DNA of 64,000 nt from an uncultured Eggerthella sp. (GTDB taxonomy: Bacteria > Actinomycetota > Coriobacteriia > Coriobacteriales > Eggerthellaceae). Position numbers and translations under genes: made by a program. Under the pieces are notes generated by a model, which made no database searches, had not been told where the DNA came from, and saw only the letters and a program-made list of their open reading frames with translations. Below, piece by piece: positions 17,188 to 26,163 of this stretch (the stretch's first letter is position 1; each line of letters starts with the position of its first letter). The stretch covers positions 220,468 through 284,467 of the forward strand of contig URBX01000002.1 in assembly GCA_900546175.1 (NCBI GenBank), given 5' to 3'.

Positions 17188-17688
17188 ATGATTGAATCTG
17201 GTGAAAAACGAGAAAAAGAAAACCTCACCTTATTAGGAAATCAAAACGTTTCCTATTCTTCAGACTACAACCCTGAAGTTTTAGAAACGTTTGATAATAA
17301 GCATCCCGAAAATGACTACTTCGTAAAATTTAATTGCCCTGAATTCACCAGTCTTTGCCCAATCACTGGTCAGCCAGATTTTGCCACTATCTATATATCC
17401 TATGTCCCAAATCAGAAAATGGTAGAAAGCAAGAGTCTGAAGCTTTACTTATTCAGCTTCCGCAACCATGGAGACTTCCACGAAGATTGCATGAATATCA
17501 TCATGAAAGATCTTATTGCGCTTATGGATCCAAAATATATTGAAGTGTGGGGCAAATTCCTTCCAAGAGGAGGCATTTCTATTGACCCTTACTGCAACTA
17601 CGGACAGCCAGGAACTAAGTGGGAAGAAGTTGCCTGGCAGAGGCTATCGAATCACGACCTCTATCCTGAGCAAATAAATAACCGTTAA
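17188..17688 (+). CDS. queF: NADPH-dependent preQ0 reductase QueF
   Basis: A 166-residue type I (YkvM-like) nitrile reductase that reduces preQ0 to preQ1. The catalytic Cys is in FTSLCPITGQPDFATI and the QueF motif ESKSLKLYLFSFRNHGDFHED is intact, followed by the FLPRGGISIDPY end. GGTAAGG lies before the ATG. A 176-bp gap without an obvious terminator separates it from queC, so it may be transcribed with that operon. With queD, queE and queC it completes the path to preQ1; tgt, queA and queG/H are not in the window. Confidence 0.95.
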   Translation: MIESGEKREKENLTLLGNQNVSYSSDYNPEVLETFDNKHPENDYFVKFNCPEFTSLCPITGQPDFATIYISYVPNQKMVESKSLKLYLFSFRNHGDFHEDCMNIIMKDLIALMDPKYIEVWGKFLPRGGISIDPYCNYGQPGTKWEEVAWQRLSNHDLYPEQINNR

Positions 17689-17740
17689 ACCCACCTTACT
17701 TACCACTGGTAAAAAAACGAGCAAGATATGTTCTTATCCC

Positions 17741-17768
17741 TTGTTTTTCCGAGTTAAAAGAATACTAT
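17741..17768 (+). promoter_or_regulatory. Candidate promoter of the glycine-riboswitch transcript
   Basis: TTGTTT (17741-17746) and TACTAT (17763-17768) with a 16-bp spacer. About 130 nt of leader would precede the aptamer. Confidence 0.4.
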
Positions 17769-17904
17769 AGCAAAGCAAATTGTTTCGATGACGCTTTCAG
17801 AATCTCTGATTGTCTTCTTGAAAGAAGCACCTGCTTGCATTCTCAAAATGCAACGCTATCTGCTTTTCGCAAGAGCAATTATTGGGAAACTGGAAGTTGA
17901 GAAA

Positions 17905-18000
17905 CCTCTGGAGAATCTCTTTAGTGAGTGCCGACGGTGCAAGGCTATTGTGTCTTCCACACAACACAGTAGCTGAATCTCTCAGGCAAACGGACAGAGG
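17905..18000 (+). promoter_or_regulatory. Glycine riboswitch (single aptamer)
   Basis: P1 is CCTCTG (17905-17910) with CAGAGG (17995-18000). Inside are the conserved GCCGACGGTGCAA and AATCTCTCAGGCAAACGGACAGAG elements of the glycine aptamer. Only one aptamer is seen; no second GCCGA...CAGGCAAA set is present on either side. ACCTC at its 5' edge can pair with GAGGT of the Shine-Dalgarno at 18057-18061, so ligand-stabilised P1 could free translation of the symporter (inference). Confidence 0.9.
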
Positions 18001-18061
18001 CGAACTTTTACTATTCCTAGCTCGCATCATTCTTCAGGGTTGGTTATCATTTTGAGGAGGT

Positions 18062-19453
18062 ATGCAGAGCTCTATGGACGCTCTATACGACGTTGTTTGT
18101 ACTATCAACACTTACTTGTCCAACTATGTATTGATTATTCTCTTGGTTGGCACTGGTCTTATTTTCACTATTAGAACCCGCTTTGTTCAGGTTCGCTGTT
18201 TTGGCGAAGGCCTTCGAAAGCTCTTCGGAAATTTCTCTTTGCGCGGAGGTAAGCAAAAGGAAGGAATGAGTTCATTCCAGGCAGTTGCAACCGCAATTGC
18301 TGCTCAGGTTGGCACAGGTAACATTGTTGGCGCATCAGGCGCAATTCTTATTGGTGGTCCTGGCGCAATCTTCTGGATGTGGATCATTGCTTTTTTAGGC
18401 ATGGCTACAAACTATGCCGAAGCAGTTTTGGCACAGAAAACCAAAATTGTAGATGAAGATGGTACAGTGCATGGCGGTCCTGTTTACTATATCCGCGAAG
18501 CATTCAAGGGTAAGTTTGGCACCTTCATGGCAGGTTTCTTTGCAGTAGCTATCATTCTTGCATTAGGATTCATGGGCTGCATGGTTCAGTCCAACTCTAT
18601 TGCTTCTACCATGAACACCGCTTTTGGCATTCCTACCTGGGTAATTGGCTTGGCAATCGTAATTGTTGCAGGCTTCATTTTCCTTGGAGGCGTTTCCCGT
18701 TTGGCTTCTGTTACCGAAAAACTTGTTCCTGTAATGGCTGCAATCTATATTGTTGGTGGCATTATTCTTCTTCTTTTTAATGCAGCTGACGTTCCTGCTG
18801 CATTCGCTCTTATTTTCCAATGCGCTTTTAATCCACAGGCTGAAATTGGTGGTGTTGCCTTTGGTTTAATGGCAGCTCTTTCCCAGGGCGCAAAACGTGG
18901 TCTTTTCTCTAACGAAGCTGGTATGGGTTCCACTCCGCACGCTCATGCATTAGCAAACGTTAAAGATCCTCATGACCAGGGCGTTGTGGCAATTATTGCA
19001 GTATTCATTGACACCTTTGTTGTAGTTACCATCACCGCACTCATTGCTATTACCTGCTTCTTCGTTGGTGACGGAGCTATTGCTCAGGGTATGTGGGAAG
19101 GTATTGACAAAACCAACATCATTCAGCTTTCCTTTGCCTCCTTGATGGGCCCATTTCTTGGTAATGCGTTTGTTGCAATCTGCTTGCTCTTCTTCGCATT
19201 CTCTACCATTCTTTCTTGGAACTTGTTTGCAAAGCTTAACGTTGAATACCTCTTTGGTAAAAAAGCTGTTCCTGTTTTCACCATCATTGCTTTAGCATTC
19301 ATTTTTGTTGGTTGCCTCTTGTCAAACGATTTAGTTTGGGAATTGGCAGACATGTTTAATCAGCTGATGGTTCTTCCTAATGCAATTGCTTTGATTGCTC
19401 TTTCCGGAACCGTTTCTGCTTGTGCGTTAGTAAAGCGAAAGAAAGACAAGTAG
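18062..19453 (+). CDS. AGCS-family alanine/glycine:cation symporter
   Basis: A 463-residue membrane protein with about ten to eleven helices. GTGLIFTIRTRFVQ near the N-terminus, QAVATAIAAQVGTGNIVGASGAI (about residues 80-102, shown here only as the family landmark GTGNIVG) and GLFSNEAGMGS are AGCS signatures. It imports alanine or glycine with sodium or protons; the glycine riboswitch directly upstream argues for glycine. GAGGAGG ends one base before the ATG at 18062 and 13 bases before the in-frame ATG at 18074, so the exact start is uncertain. Confidence 0.93.
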   Translation: MQSSMDALYDVVCTINTYLSNYVLIILLVGTGLIFTIRTRFVQVRCFGEGLRKLFGNFSLRGGKQKEGMSSFQAVATAIAAQVGTGNIVGASGAILIGGPGAIFWMWIIAFLGMATNYAEAVLAQKTKIVDEDGTVHGGPVYYIREAFKGKFGTFMAGFFAVAIILALGFMGCMVQSNSIASTMNTAFGIPTWVIGLAIVIVAGFIFLGGVSRLASVTEKLVPVMAAIYIVGGIILLLFNAADVPAAFALIFQCAFNPQAEIGGVAFGLMAALSQGAKRGLFSNEAGMGSTPHAHALANVKDPHDQGVVAIIAVFIDTFVVVTITALIAITCFFVGDGAIAQGMWEGIDKTNIIQLSFASLMGPFLGNAFVAICLLFFAFSTILSWNLFAKLNVEYLFGKKAVPVFTIIALAFIFVGCLLSNDLVWELADMFNQLMVLPNAIALIALSGTVSACALVKRKKDK

Positions 19454-19510
19454 TCGAATAAGCAACTATCCCGCACCTTAAATATAGTGGTTAAAAACCT
19501 ATCTCTCTTA

Positions 19511-19546
19511 GCAAAAGGGCCTCATCAGAGACCCTTTTGCTCTTTT
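19511..19546 (+). terminator. Intrinsic terminator of the symporter gene
   Basis: GCAAAAGGG (19511-19519) pairs with CCCTTTTGC (19532-19540), with an inner CTC/GAG pair, followed by TCTTTT. Confidence 0.88.
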
Positions 19547-19790
19547 AATTTCAATCACCATTCAACACAATCACCAGTGTTGATACGCTAATACTCTAGC
19601 TAGCGTTCTCGGACGATACCTGGCGCTCCCAGAGTCTACCCCAATGTTCTTGCAATCCACTCTGTATTCATGCCGGCACACTTGCGTGCAAATAACCATT
19701 AACGACGCATCAAGCGGTGAAAAAGTAATTCTGTGCTAACATGAAATGCAATGTTGCAATAGGGAACGCATGCTTGAATTGGAGGATACG
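19547..19790. other. Non-coding gap before the surface-protein gene
   Basis: Together with the terminator this makes a gap of about 340 bp. I see no RNA family, repeat or convincing promoter in it beyond the GGAGGATACG ribosome-binding site at its right end. Confidence 0.5.
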
Positions 19791-20789
19791 ATGAAAATAC
19801 AGGTTAAAGAGACCTTGGCAAGGCGCCTGACGGTTTTCGTCCTCACGCTCGCAGCCATAGTCGGCGTTTGCGCCTTCGCCTTCTCCGGCACCCAGAATTA
19901 CGCCTGGGCTGAAGGCGAAACCCCCATTGCCACTTGGAATGAAGTCAAAGCGCCGGGATATGGCGTCGTTAAAGCAAATGAAAAGAACCTTTCGCTTGAA
20001 ATAAAAATAGATAGCTCGAACGATCACCTGGAGGCCCATTTCACGAATAACGACGGAGATACAATTCACCCATCTGTCCTTGAGTTGACAACGGAAGATG
20101 GATCAGTATTAACCGCCTATTTTGGTGAAGATATTCTTCCTACCAATCAAGCAGCATCTTCCATTGAAGGCTCGAAACCCACTACTCGATTCACTAAAGC
20201 AGAGCTTTACGAAACCGTCACCGTTTCCTTCGAATCCGAATATGGCACTACTCCTGAAGCCGTGACCGTGAACAAGGGCCAAGTCGTCGAACTCCCTGAC
20301 CTCGGCACTGACGGCGACTACAAGTTCGTAGGCTGGATTCCTAAGGGCTCCGAAGGCACCGATCCCCTTAAAGGCGAATACACCGCTAAAGAAAACATCA
20401 CTTTCACGGCTGTCTGGGAAACTCCCACCATCGAAATGGTCGATGTCACCTTCGACATGAACGGCCACGGAGATACGGTGGACAAGCAGACCGAGAAGGG
20501 CAAACCTATCACCCTTATCGATGACCCTACCGCCGAAGGCTATACCTTCAAGGGCTGGACCTACGATAAGGAAGGCAAGCAGGCTTTCGATGCCAAGAAG
20601 AACGCAGACCAGAACACCACCCTGTACGCCCAATGGGAAAAGAATGTCGACTCCACTCCCACCAACTCAATAATCCCCCGGACCGGTGACAACCAGATGG
20701 CACTCCTGGCATCCCTCTGCTTCAGTGCAGCAGCCCTGAGTGCAGTCGGCATCGCTTTAATCGCGTATCGCAAACGCAAGCACGCATAA
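19791..20789 (+). CDS. Sortase-anchored surface protein with InlB-type B-repeats
   Basis: A 332-residue secreted protein. A signal peptide covers residues 1-40 (basic start, hydrophobic 13-31, AWA cleavage region). Two beta-grasp repeats of the Listeria-Bacteroides (InlB B-repeat) type follow at about 143-210 and 217-283, each ending YKFVGWIP/YTFKGWTY ... FTAVWE/LYAQWE. The C-terminus has the sortase motif IPRTG (295-299), a hydrophobic helix and a basic tail (RKRKHA). It should therefore be fixed to the cell wall, probably for adhesion. The 3' two thirds are clearly more GC-rich than neighbouring genes, which suggests acquisition or shuffling of the repeat part. GGAGG precedes the ATG at 19791. 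Confidence 0.88.
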   Translation: MKIQVKETLARRLTVFVLTLAAIVGVCAFAFSGTQNYAWAEGETPIATWNEVKAPGYGVVKANEKNLSLEIKIDSSNDHLEAHFTNNDGDTIHPSVLELTTEDGSVLTAYFGEDILPTNQAASSIEGSKPTTRFTKAELYETVTVSFESEYGTTPEAVTVNKGQVVELPDLGTDGDYKFVGWIPKGSEGTDPLKGEYTAKENITFTAVWETPTIEMVDVTFDMNGHGDTVDKQTEKGKPITLIDDPTAEGYTFKGWTYDKEGKQAFDAKKNADQNTTLYAQWEKNVDSTPTNSIIPRTGDNQMALLASLCFSAAALSAVGIALIAYRKRKHA

Positions 20790-20830
20790 AGCATCGATGA
20801 CGTTACCGTTCTAATTCTCAATCAAAACAG

Positions 20831-20860
20831 AGGGGAGTCCCGCGGGACTCCCCTTCTCAT
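20831..20860. terminator. Bidirectional terminator between surface-protein gene and cysK
   Basis: A GC-rich stem of about ten base pairs (20831-20840 with 20845-20854, CGCG loop) between convergent genes. Neither side has a perfect T run; the minus side continues TCTGTTTTGATT. Confidence 0.65.
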
Positions 20861-20900
20861 TGCACTAGAAGCCACTGACAAACAGCGTTCTTAATTCGTT

Positions 20901-21830
20901 CTAAAAATCAAACATTGCAGTTGAAAGATAACGCTCGCCTGTATCAGGCAAAACAACTACGATATTCTTTCCCGCATTTTCAGGACGGGAAGCAAGCTTT
21001 GCTCCTGCTGCTACTGCAGCACCTGAAGAAATTCCCACTAAAAGACCTTCTTTTGCCGCAAGCTCACGTCCTGCCTCGTATGCTTCTTCATTATCTATCG
21101 TAATAATCTCGTCATAAAGTGACGTATCGAGAGTATCAGGGATAAAGTTTGCCCCGATTCCTTGCAAGTCATGAGGGCCTGCATATCCTTTTGAGAGTAA
21201 GGGCGAAGAGCTTGGCTCAACCGCAACAACCTTTACTTTTGGGTTCTGCTGTTTGAGATACGCACCCGCTCCCGATAAAGTGCCTCCCGTACCTACTCCT
21301 GCAACAAAAATATCAACCGCGCCTTCAGTCTGTTCCCATATTTCAGGACCGGTAGTTTCAAAATGGGCTTTTGGATTAGCAGGATTAACAAACTGTCCCG
21401 CAATGAGCGCATTGTCCATTTTTGCTGCAAGTTCCTCTGCCTTCTTAATGGCACCAGCCATGCCTTCGGAACCTGGAGTCAAAACCAACTCCGCTCCGTA
21501 TACCTTCATAAGCTTTTGACGTTCAACCGACATAGTCTCAGGCATAACAATAATTACCTTATTACCTCTTGTAGCAGCAAGTGCGCACAAACCTATGCCC
21601 GTATTTCCTGAAGTAGGTTCTATGATTACCGTTTCTTTATCAAGTTTTCCCGCAGCTTCGGCCTCTTCAATCATAGACTTCGCAATGCGATCTTTTGCCG
21701 AACCTGCTGGGTTAAAATACTCCACTTTTGCTAAAAGGGTTGCGTTGAGCTGATGGTTTTGTTCGTAATTTACAAGCTCCACCAAAGGAGTATTACCAAT
21801 AAGCTCTGCAATGCTCTTATATACAACCAC
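20901..21830 (-). CDS. cysK: Cysteine synthase A (O-acetylserine sulfhydrylase)
   Basis: A 309-residue PLP enzyme that makes cysteine from O-acetylserine and sulfide. The PLP lysine is in FNPAGSAKDRIA (about residue 45); EPTSGNTGIG is the substrate loop, GVGTGGTLSGAG the phosphate cup, and GISSGAA follows, all as in CysK. The protein starts with GTG (21830), preceded by AGAGGAAG at good spacing. It lies 152 bp downstream of helD on the same strand. No cysE is in the window. Confidence 0.95.
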   Translation of the reverse strand: MVVYKSIAELIGNTPLVELVNYEQNHQLNATLLAKVEYFNPAGSAKDRIAKSMIEEAEAAGKLDKETVIIEPTSGNTGIGLCALAATRGNKVIIVMPETMSVERQKLMKVYGAELVLTPGSEGMAGAIKKAEELAAKMDNALIAGQFVNPANPKAHFETTGPEIWEQTEGAVDIFVAGVGTGGTLSGAGAYLKQQNPKVKVVAVEPSSSPLLSKGYAGPHDLQGIGANFIPDTLDTSLYDEIITIDNEEAYEAGRELAAKEGLLVGISSGAAVAAGAKLASRPENAGKNIVVVLPDTGERYLSTAMFDF

Positions 21831-21982
21831 AACGCTTCCTCTCTTACTTGGTCTGCTTCTTCTTGCCCGGCAACTTCTTTTTTCGCCGCGTTTTCAAGTT
21901 TTGCTTTGTTGTTTCCCGAGCTTTTTGCCCGGTTCCTTAATAACTGTCCCTATAAGCCCTAGTTCTTACTTGCTGCGCTTTC

Positions 21983-24118
21983 CTATTTGCCCCGCGTCAA
22001 TAAGGTTGTCATCTTTCCCTTAGAAAGAATAGCAACCTCTCTTGTTGCACGAGAAATTGCCGTATATAAACGGTTACGAGAAACTTCCGTATCGGGATAA
22101 TTTTGAGGATTTGCCTCAGGAATAATAACCCGATCAAATTCTAAACCTTTTGCAAGCTTGAGAGGCATCACTGCAACTCCTGCCGAAGGTAAAGTTGCAT
22201 TGGTATCGAGCGCAATAATGTGTTTCTCTCCTTGCTGATTCAACTCTTTTACCAGGCGTTTTACGTAATCTGCATAAGGAACAATTACCGCAGTAAGACC
22301 CTCTTTTTGGCCTGCTTCATCAATAAGTCTACGTAAAGTAGCCCAATACTCTTCAGCACTTTCACACTCACGTACGACAGGCTCTTCTTCGCTTCGCTGT
22401 ACCGAAGAAATATTCATCTGCTCTTCAGAACTCAGCAAACTTGCAAACAAATTGGTAATTGCAGGCGTAGATCGATAGCTTGTAAGCAAACGACACTCCT
22501 CTACCGAACCTATTGTCTTATCAAAAAGCTCTCGAATTTCAAGGAAAGTTGCCGTACCTTCTTTTATAGCCTGATACTGATCTCCTAATAGAAGGAAATG
22601 AGCACGCCTGAAATAGCGAGCCATAATAACAAGCTGCGCTTTGGTGTAGTCCTGAACTTCATCAATAAACACGTACTTGATTGACGCATCGCTCATGCCA
22701 GTAAGAGCCTGCTTTACATAAAGCCAGAGCGTATCGTCTAAATGGGTTTCTCCGGTAAGGCGCATACCGATACGGTCAATACGGAGCCATTCGTCCCTCT
22801 CTACTGATTCAAGAACACCTGCATAGCGAATCTGCATCATTTTTGTTGTATAGCGTTTTGCATCTTCCTCGCTATCAATAGCAACCTGCTCACCAAAAAA
22901 CTCTAATTGCTGTGCATTAGTTAAGCTCTCAAGTTCATTTTGGGCACGCTCCGTTGACGCCAACTGTTTAATGCGACCATTAACACGCTTTATTAACTCT
23001 TCACGAATAAGCGTTATCAGGTGAGGACCTGGCACAATGGAAGTAAACTTCTGGGCAATTTTGTCAATTTGTTGGGCAGATACGAAGCGAATTCCATCCT
23101 TCACTATATCTTTGTAGTCTTTCTCCCCTAAAGAAAGCGCGCTTATTCTTTGATCTACCACCTCAAACATCTCAATTTCGGTATTCACATCGCTACCACT
23201 TCTGCCTTCAGGCAACAGAGACCCCACAAAGTCTTCCCAGGTTGCCATTTGAGGATTCTTTTCGCCTAAATCAGGCAAAACGCCATCGATATAGCGTGAA
23301 AAAACCGGATTTGGCGTTAGTAGATATACCTGCTCAGGGTTGAGGTCTTCCCTGTTTTGATAAAACAGATACGCAATACGCTGCAGTAAGACAGATGTTT
23401 TTCCCGAACCAGCAATTCCATTTACCAACAACACCGGTACGTCTTCATGACGAACCACCGTATTCTGTTCTTTTTGAATAGTTGCCGTAATAGCCTGCAT
23501 CTTTTCAGAACGCTGTTTTGAAAGAGAGGCCAGCAGCAAGGAGTCCTCAATTGCCACGTTCGTATCGAAGTAGGCGTGAAGGGTGTCGCGCTCTAAATCG
23601 AACTGACGGCGAAGCTTCAGCTCCGCATTAATGATGCGGCCATTTGCCTTATAGGAAGTTGGTCCTAAATCCTGGTTGTAATACACCTCAGCAACAGGTG
23701 AGCGCCAGTCAATTACCAGTCGACGATATTCATCGTCGGAAATGCCTGCATTGCCAATATAGAGCTCCTTTACAGGAGCGTTAGGATTAAATTGAAGTTC
23801 AACCTTTGCAAAATATGGTTTTGGCAAAAGAGTGCGCACCTCGTTGAGTTTTTCAACATTCAAATCATGGGACAAATTATTTGCCTCGATAATTCTGTCA
23901 ATCGAAGCAAATGCAGCCCAAGTCTCCATTGCTTCATCCCAACTATTTAAGTTGGCTAGCATGTCTTCGGTCATGTTTTCTTTATCTTCGGCAGCTTGGG
24001 TGGCTATTTCGCCAATCCTTTTTACTAAGCTTTCTTGAAGATCCAAAAGAGCCTGATATGTTTCAGAAAGATGTGCTTGTTCTTCTTCAAATATTGGATC
24101 GTGCTCGTTTAAAGTCAT
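21983..24118 (-). CDS. helD: HelD-like UvrD/Rep-family ATPase
   Basis: A 711-residue superfamily 1 helicase-like protein. An N-terminal coiled-coil arm (residues about 1-70) precedes the HelD hallmark YIGNAGISDDEYRRLVIDWRSPVAEVYY (from about residue 120). The Walker A GIAGSGKTSVLLQR is near 235, Walker B VFIDEVQDYTKAQ near 500, and VMPLKLAKGLEFDRVIIPEA and LYTAISRATREVAIL near the C-terminus. HelD proteins free stalled RNA polymerase from DNA using ATP. AGGGAGA precedes the ATG. It is followed by cysK with no clear terminator. Confidence 0.9.
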   Translation of the reverse strand: MTLNEHDPIFEEEQAHLSETYQALLDLQESLVKRIGEIATQAAEDKENMTEDMLANLNSWDEAMETWAAFASIDRIIEANNLSHDLNVEKLNEVRTLLPKPYFAKVELQFNPNAPVKELYIGNAGISDDEYRRLVIDWRSPVAEVYYNQDLGPTSYKANGRIINAELKLRRQFDLERDTLHAYFDTNVAIEDSLLLASLSKQRSEKMQAITATIQKEQNTVVRHEDVPVLLVNGIAGSGKTSVLLQRIAYLFYQNREDLNPEQVYLLTPNPVFSRYIDGVLPDLGEKNPQMATWEDFVGSLLPEGRSGSDVNTEIEMFEVVDQRISALSLGEKDYKDIVKDGIRFVSAQQIDKIAQKFTSIVPGPHLITLIREELIKRVNGRIKQLASTERAQNELESLTNAQQLEFFGEQVAIDSEEDAKRYTTKMMQIRYAGVLESVERDEWLRIDRIGMRLTGETHLDDTLWLYVKQALTGMSDASIKYVFIDEVQDYTKAQLVIMARYFRRAHFLLLGDQYQAIKEGTATFLEIRELFDKTIGSVEECRLLTSYRSTPAITNLFASLLSSEEQMNISSVQRSEEEPVVRECESAEEYWATLRRLIDEAGQKEGLTAVIVPYADYVKRLVKELNQQGEKHIIALDTNATLPSAGVAVMPLKLAKGLEFDRVIIPEANPQNYPDTEVSRNRLYTAISRATREVAILSKGKMTTLLTRGK

Positions 24119-24432
24119 AAAACTATCTCCCTATTAGTAGGCAAAGCAACGTGAATCGATGGTTTTTAAAACAGTACGTATCGTTTTGATTCTTCAATAT
24201 TTGTCTTTTCTTAAGGTTCTCAGTTTACCGAAAAATAGACGTTCCTTTAGAGAAGGAAGGGTCTTTTCGAGAAAAAGACACGAGCGAAAAAACTGTTGGC
24301 CAAAAGGCACTCTTGCTTTCTCCCTTTATTACGAATTGTCCAAAATGTAAGGATGTCCCATTATTGGAACCCTCAACGCAATAATAATTAAGCTAGAATT
24401 GTAATATTTAGGGGAGAAAGACAGGAGCCATC
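24119..24432. other. Divergent promoter region between helD and the GGDEF gene
   Basis: A 314-bp AT-rich gap between divergent genes. I find no known RNA family or inverted repeat. It should contain the promoters for both genes, but no -35/-10 pair is convincing enough to list. Confidence 0.5.
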
Positions 24433-25992
24433 ATGATGTATAACGCACTTACTTTTATGCTCCTGCTCTCTTTAGGGACGGCGCTTGTCATTATTAGAGA
24501 AAGCACCCTTCTTCCTACCAAAAACAAGAATCTCTTTTCTATCACTATCGGATGTGTTGCCTTAGCTATTGCTTCCGAATGGATGGGCGTTCAGCTTTCC
24601 GGAAACCCTGCAGGGAACGGCATTTTTCTTGTTATTGCAAAGTATCTTGACTACACCGTTACTCCTCTGTGCGCAATTATGGTTGCCATCAATTTCATGA
24701 AACCAGAAGCGTATAAAATCTCTATTGGGCTTATTGTAGGCAATGCAATTTTCCAGCTTGTCAGCATTCCGTTTGGTTTAGTGTTCTACATTGATGATTC
24801 TTTCTATTATCATCACGGTCCTCTCTACTTTGCCTATCTTGTAGTGGTTGCAATTGCTCTCATTATTCTGATTGCAAGCTTTATCGCACTTGGCAATAAA
24901 TACCAAAAAAACAACCGCCTTTCTCTTATTCTTATTGTGGTGATTGTTCTTCTTGGCATCGTTCTTCAGGCTATTGACGGAGAAATGCGTGTTACTAATT
25001 TGGCCTTAACCATTGTTGCCCTGATGCTCATCATTCATTACCTGAGCTTTATTAAACAAGATATTGATAATACGCTTGATCAAACTTCCTCTCAGAGCAA
25101 TCTTCGTCAATGCATTATTGACTCCCTCTCAACTTCGTTTATTGCAACATTCTTCCTTGACTACACCCAAAACAAACTTATTCCTCTGGATAAGGATTCC
25201 ACATACCATACAGCCACCTGTGGCAATTCCCAAGAAACCAATCTTGAACATCTCAGTCACATTGCGGGAATTTGCTCGAACGAATACCGTGATCAAGTTC
25301 TCTTTTTCATCAATCCTGATACTCTTCAGGAACGTTTGAAAGCCCATACCGCTATTTCTTGTGATTTTGTAAGCAAAGAAGGAAATTGGCGTCGCATTAC
25401 CTTCAGCGCAATAAACCGCAATGGAGACAATGTTCCTGAAACTATTCTTATGTCTCTCTCAGATATTGATGAAGAGAAAAAGCAAGAAGAAGAACTTCGC
25501 ACTATCTCTACTACCGATTCTCTTACCGGTCTTTTCAATCAACGTGCCTACTTTGAGCAACTGCTTCACATGAGTGAAAAGGAAATCCCTGAAAACTTTG
25601 CTATTGCAATCTTTGACGTAAATGGGCTTAAAGAAATCAATGACACTCTTGGTCACTATGCAGGCGACATCCTTCTTAAAGGAGCCGGTGAATGTATTTT
25701 GCTAGCTTTCTCGGAATATGGCTTGTGTTATCGCTTAGGTGGTGACGAATTCGCCGTAATTCTTGAATGCACCAAAGAGCAATATAAGGAAGCGGAAAAG
25801 AAATTCCGCACCCTTTGTGCTAACTGGTCCAAACCACCTATTGAAAAAGTTGAAGTTGCAATTGGTTCTGCTTTTCACAAAGACAATCCTGAAAGTAGCC
25901 TTGACCAGCTTTCAAAATTTGCTGATCTTTCTATGTATACCGACAAGCGCAACTACTACAAAAATAGTGCGAAAGACCGTCGCCGCGGATAA
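24433..25992 (+). CDS. Membrane-bound diguanylate cyclase (GGDEF)
   Basis: A 519-residue protein. Residues 1-215 hold about six membrane helices of a 7TM-type sensor region; about 215-345 form a PAS-like cytoplasmic segment; a short coiled linker leads to a C-terminal GGDEF domain (about 350-510). The active site LGGDEF (around residue 436) is intact, with TDSLTGLFNQRAYFEQL at the domain start, so it should make c-di-GMP from two GTP. No RxxD inhibitory site is obvious. The protein begins MM after CAGGAG. Monocistronic. Confidence 0.9.
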   Translation: MMYNALTFMLLLSLGTALVIIRESTLLPTKNKNLFSITIGCVALAIASEWMGVQLSGNPAGNGIFLVIAKYLDYTVTPLCAIMVAINFMKPEAYKISIGLIVGNAIFQLVSIPFGLVFYIDDSFYYHHGPLYFAYLVVVAIALIILIASFIALGNKYQKNNRLSLILIVVIVLLGIVLQAIDGEMRVTNLALTIVALMLIIHYLSFIKQDIDNTLDQTSSQSNLRQCIIDSLSTSFIATFFLDYTQNKLIPLDKDSTYHTATCGNSQETNLEHLSHIAGICSNEYRDQVLFFINPDTLQERLKAHTAISCDFVSKEGNWRRITFSAINRNGDNVPETILMSLSDIDEEKKQEEELRTISTTDSLTGLFNQRAYFEQLLHMSEKEIPENFAIAIFDVNGLKEINDTLGHYAGDILLKGAGECILLAFSEYGLCYRLGGDEFAVILECTKEQYKEAEKKFRTLCANWSKPPIEKVEVAIGSAFHKDNPESSLDQLSKFADLSMYTDKRNYYKNSAKDRRRG

Positions 25993-26163
25993 CTGAAAGT
26001 TGTCGTAGTAACGGGAAAATCGTTGCAAAACCGCTGCTGCAATAACCTCCAATCAACCAATAAAGCTCCTTATTTGAGCAATCTCAATCATGTCCCACGA
26101 ATAACCCACACAACCAGTTGTTTCGTGACATACTATAGTTCGACAACTGTAAAAGGGGATATC

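Noticed and set aside
17775..17904. Second glycine aptamer making a tandem riboswitch
   Set aside because: The leader before 17905 lacks the conserved GCCGA and CAGGCAAA elements; only one aptamer can be supported.
26023..26163. N-terminal extension of AddB
   Set aside because: The stretch is Asn/Thr-rich without a ribosome-binding site, and AAAGGGG precedes the ATG at 26164.
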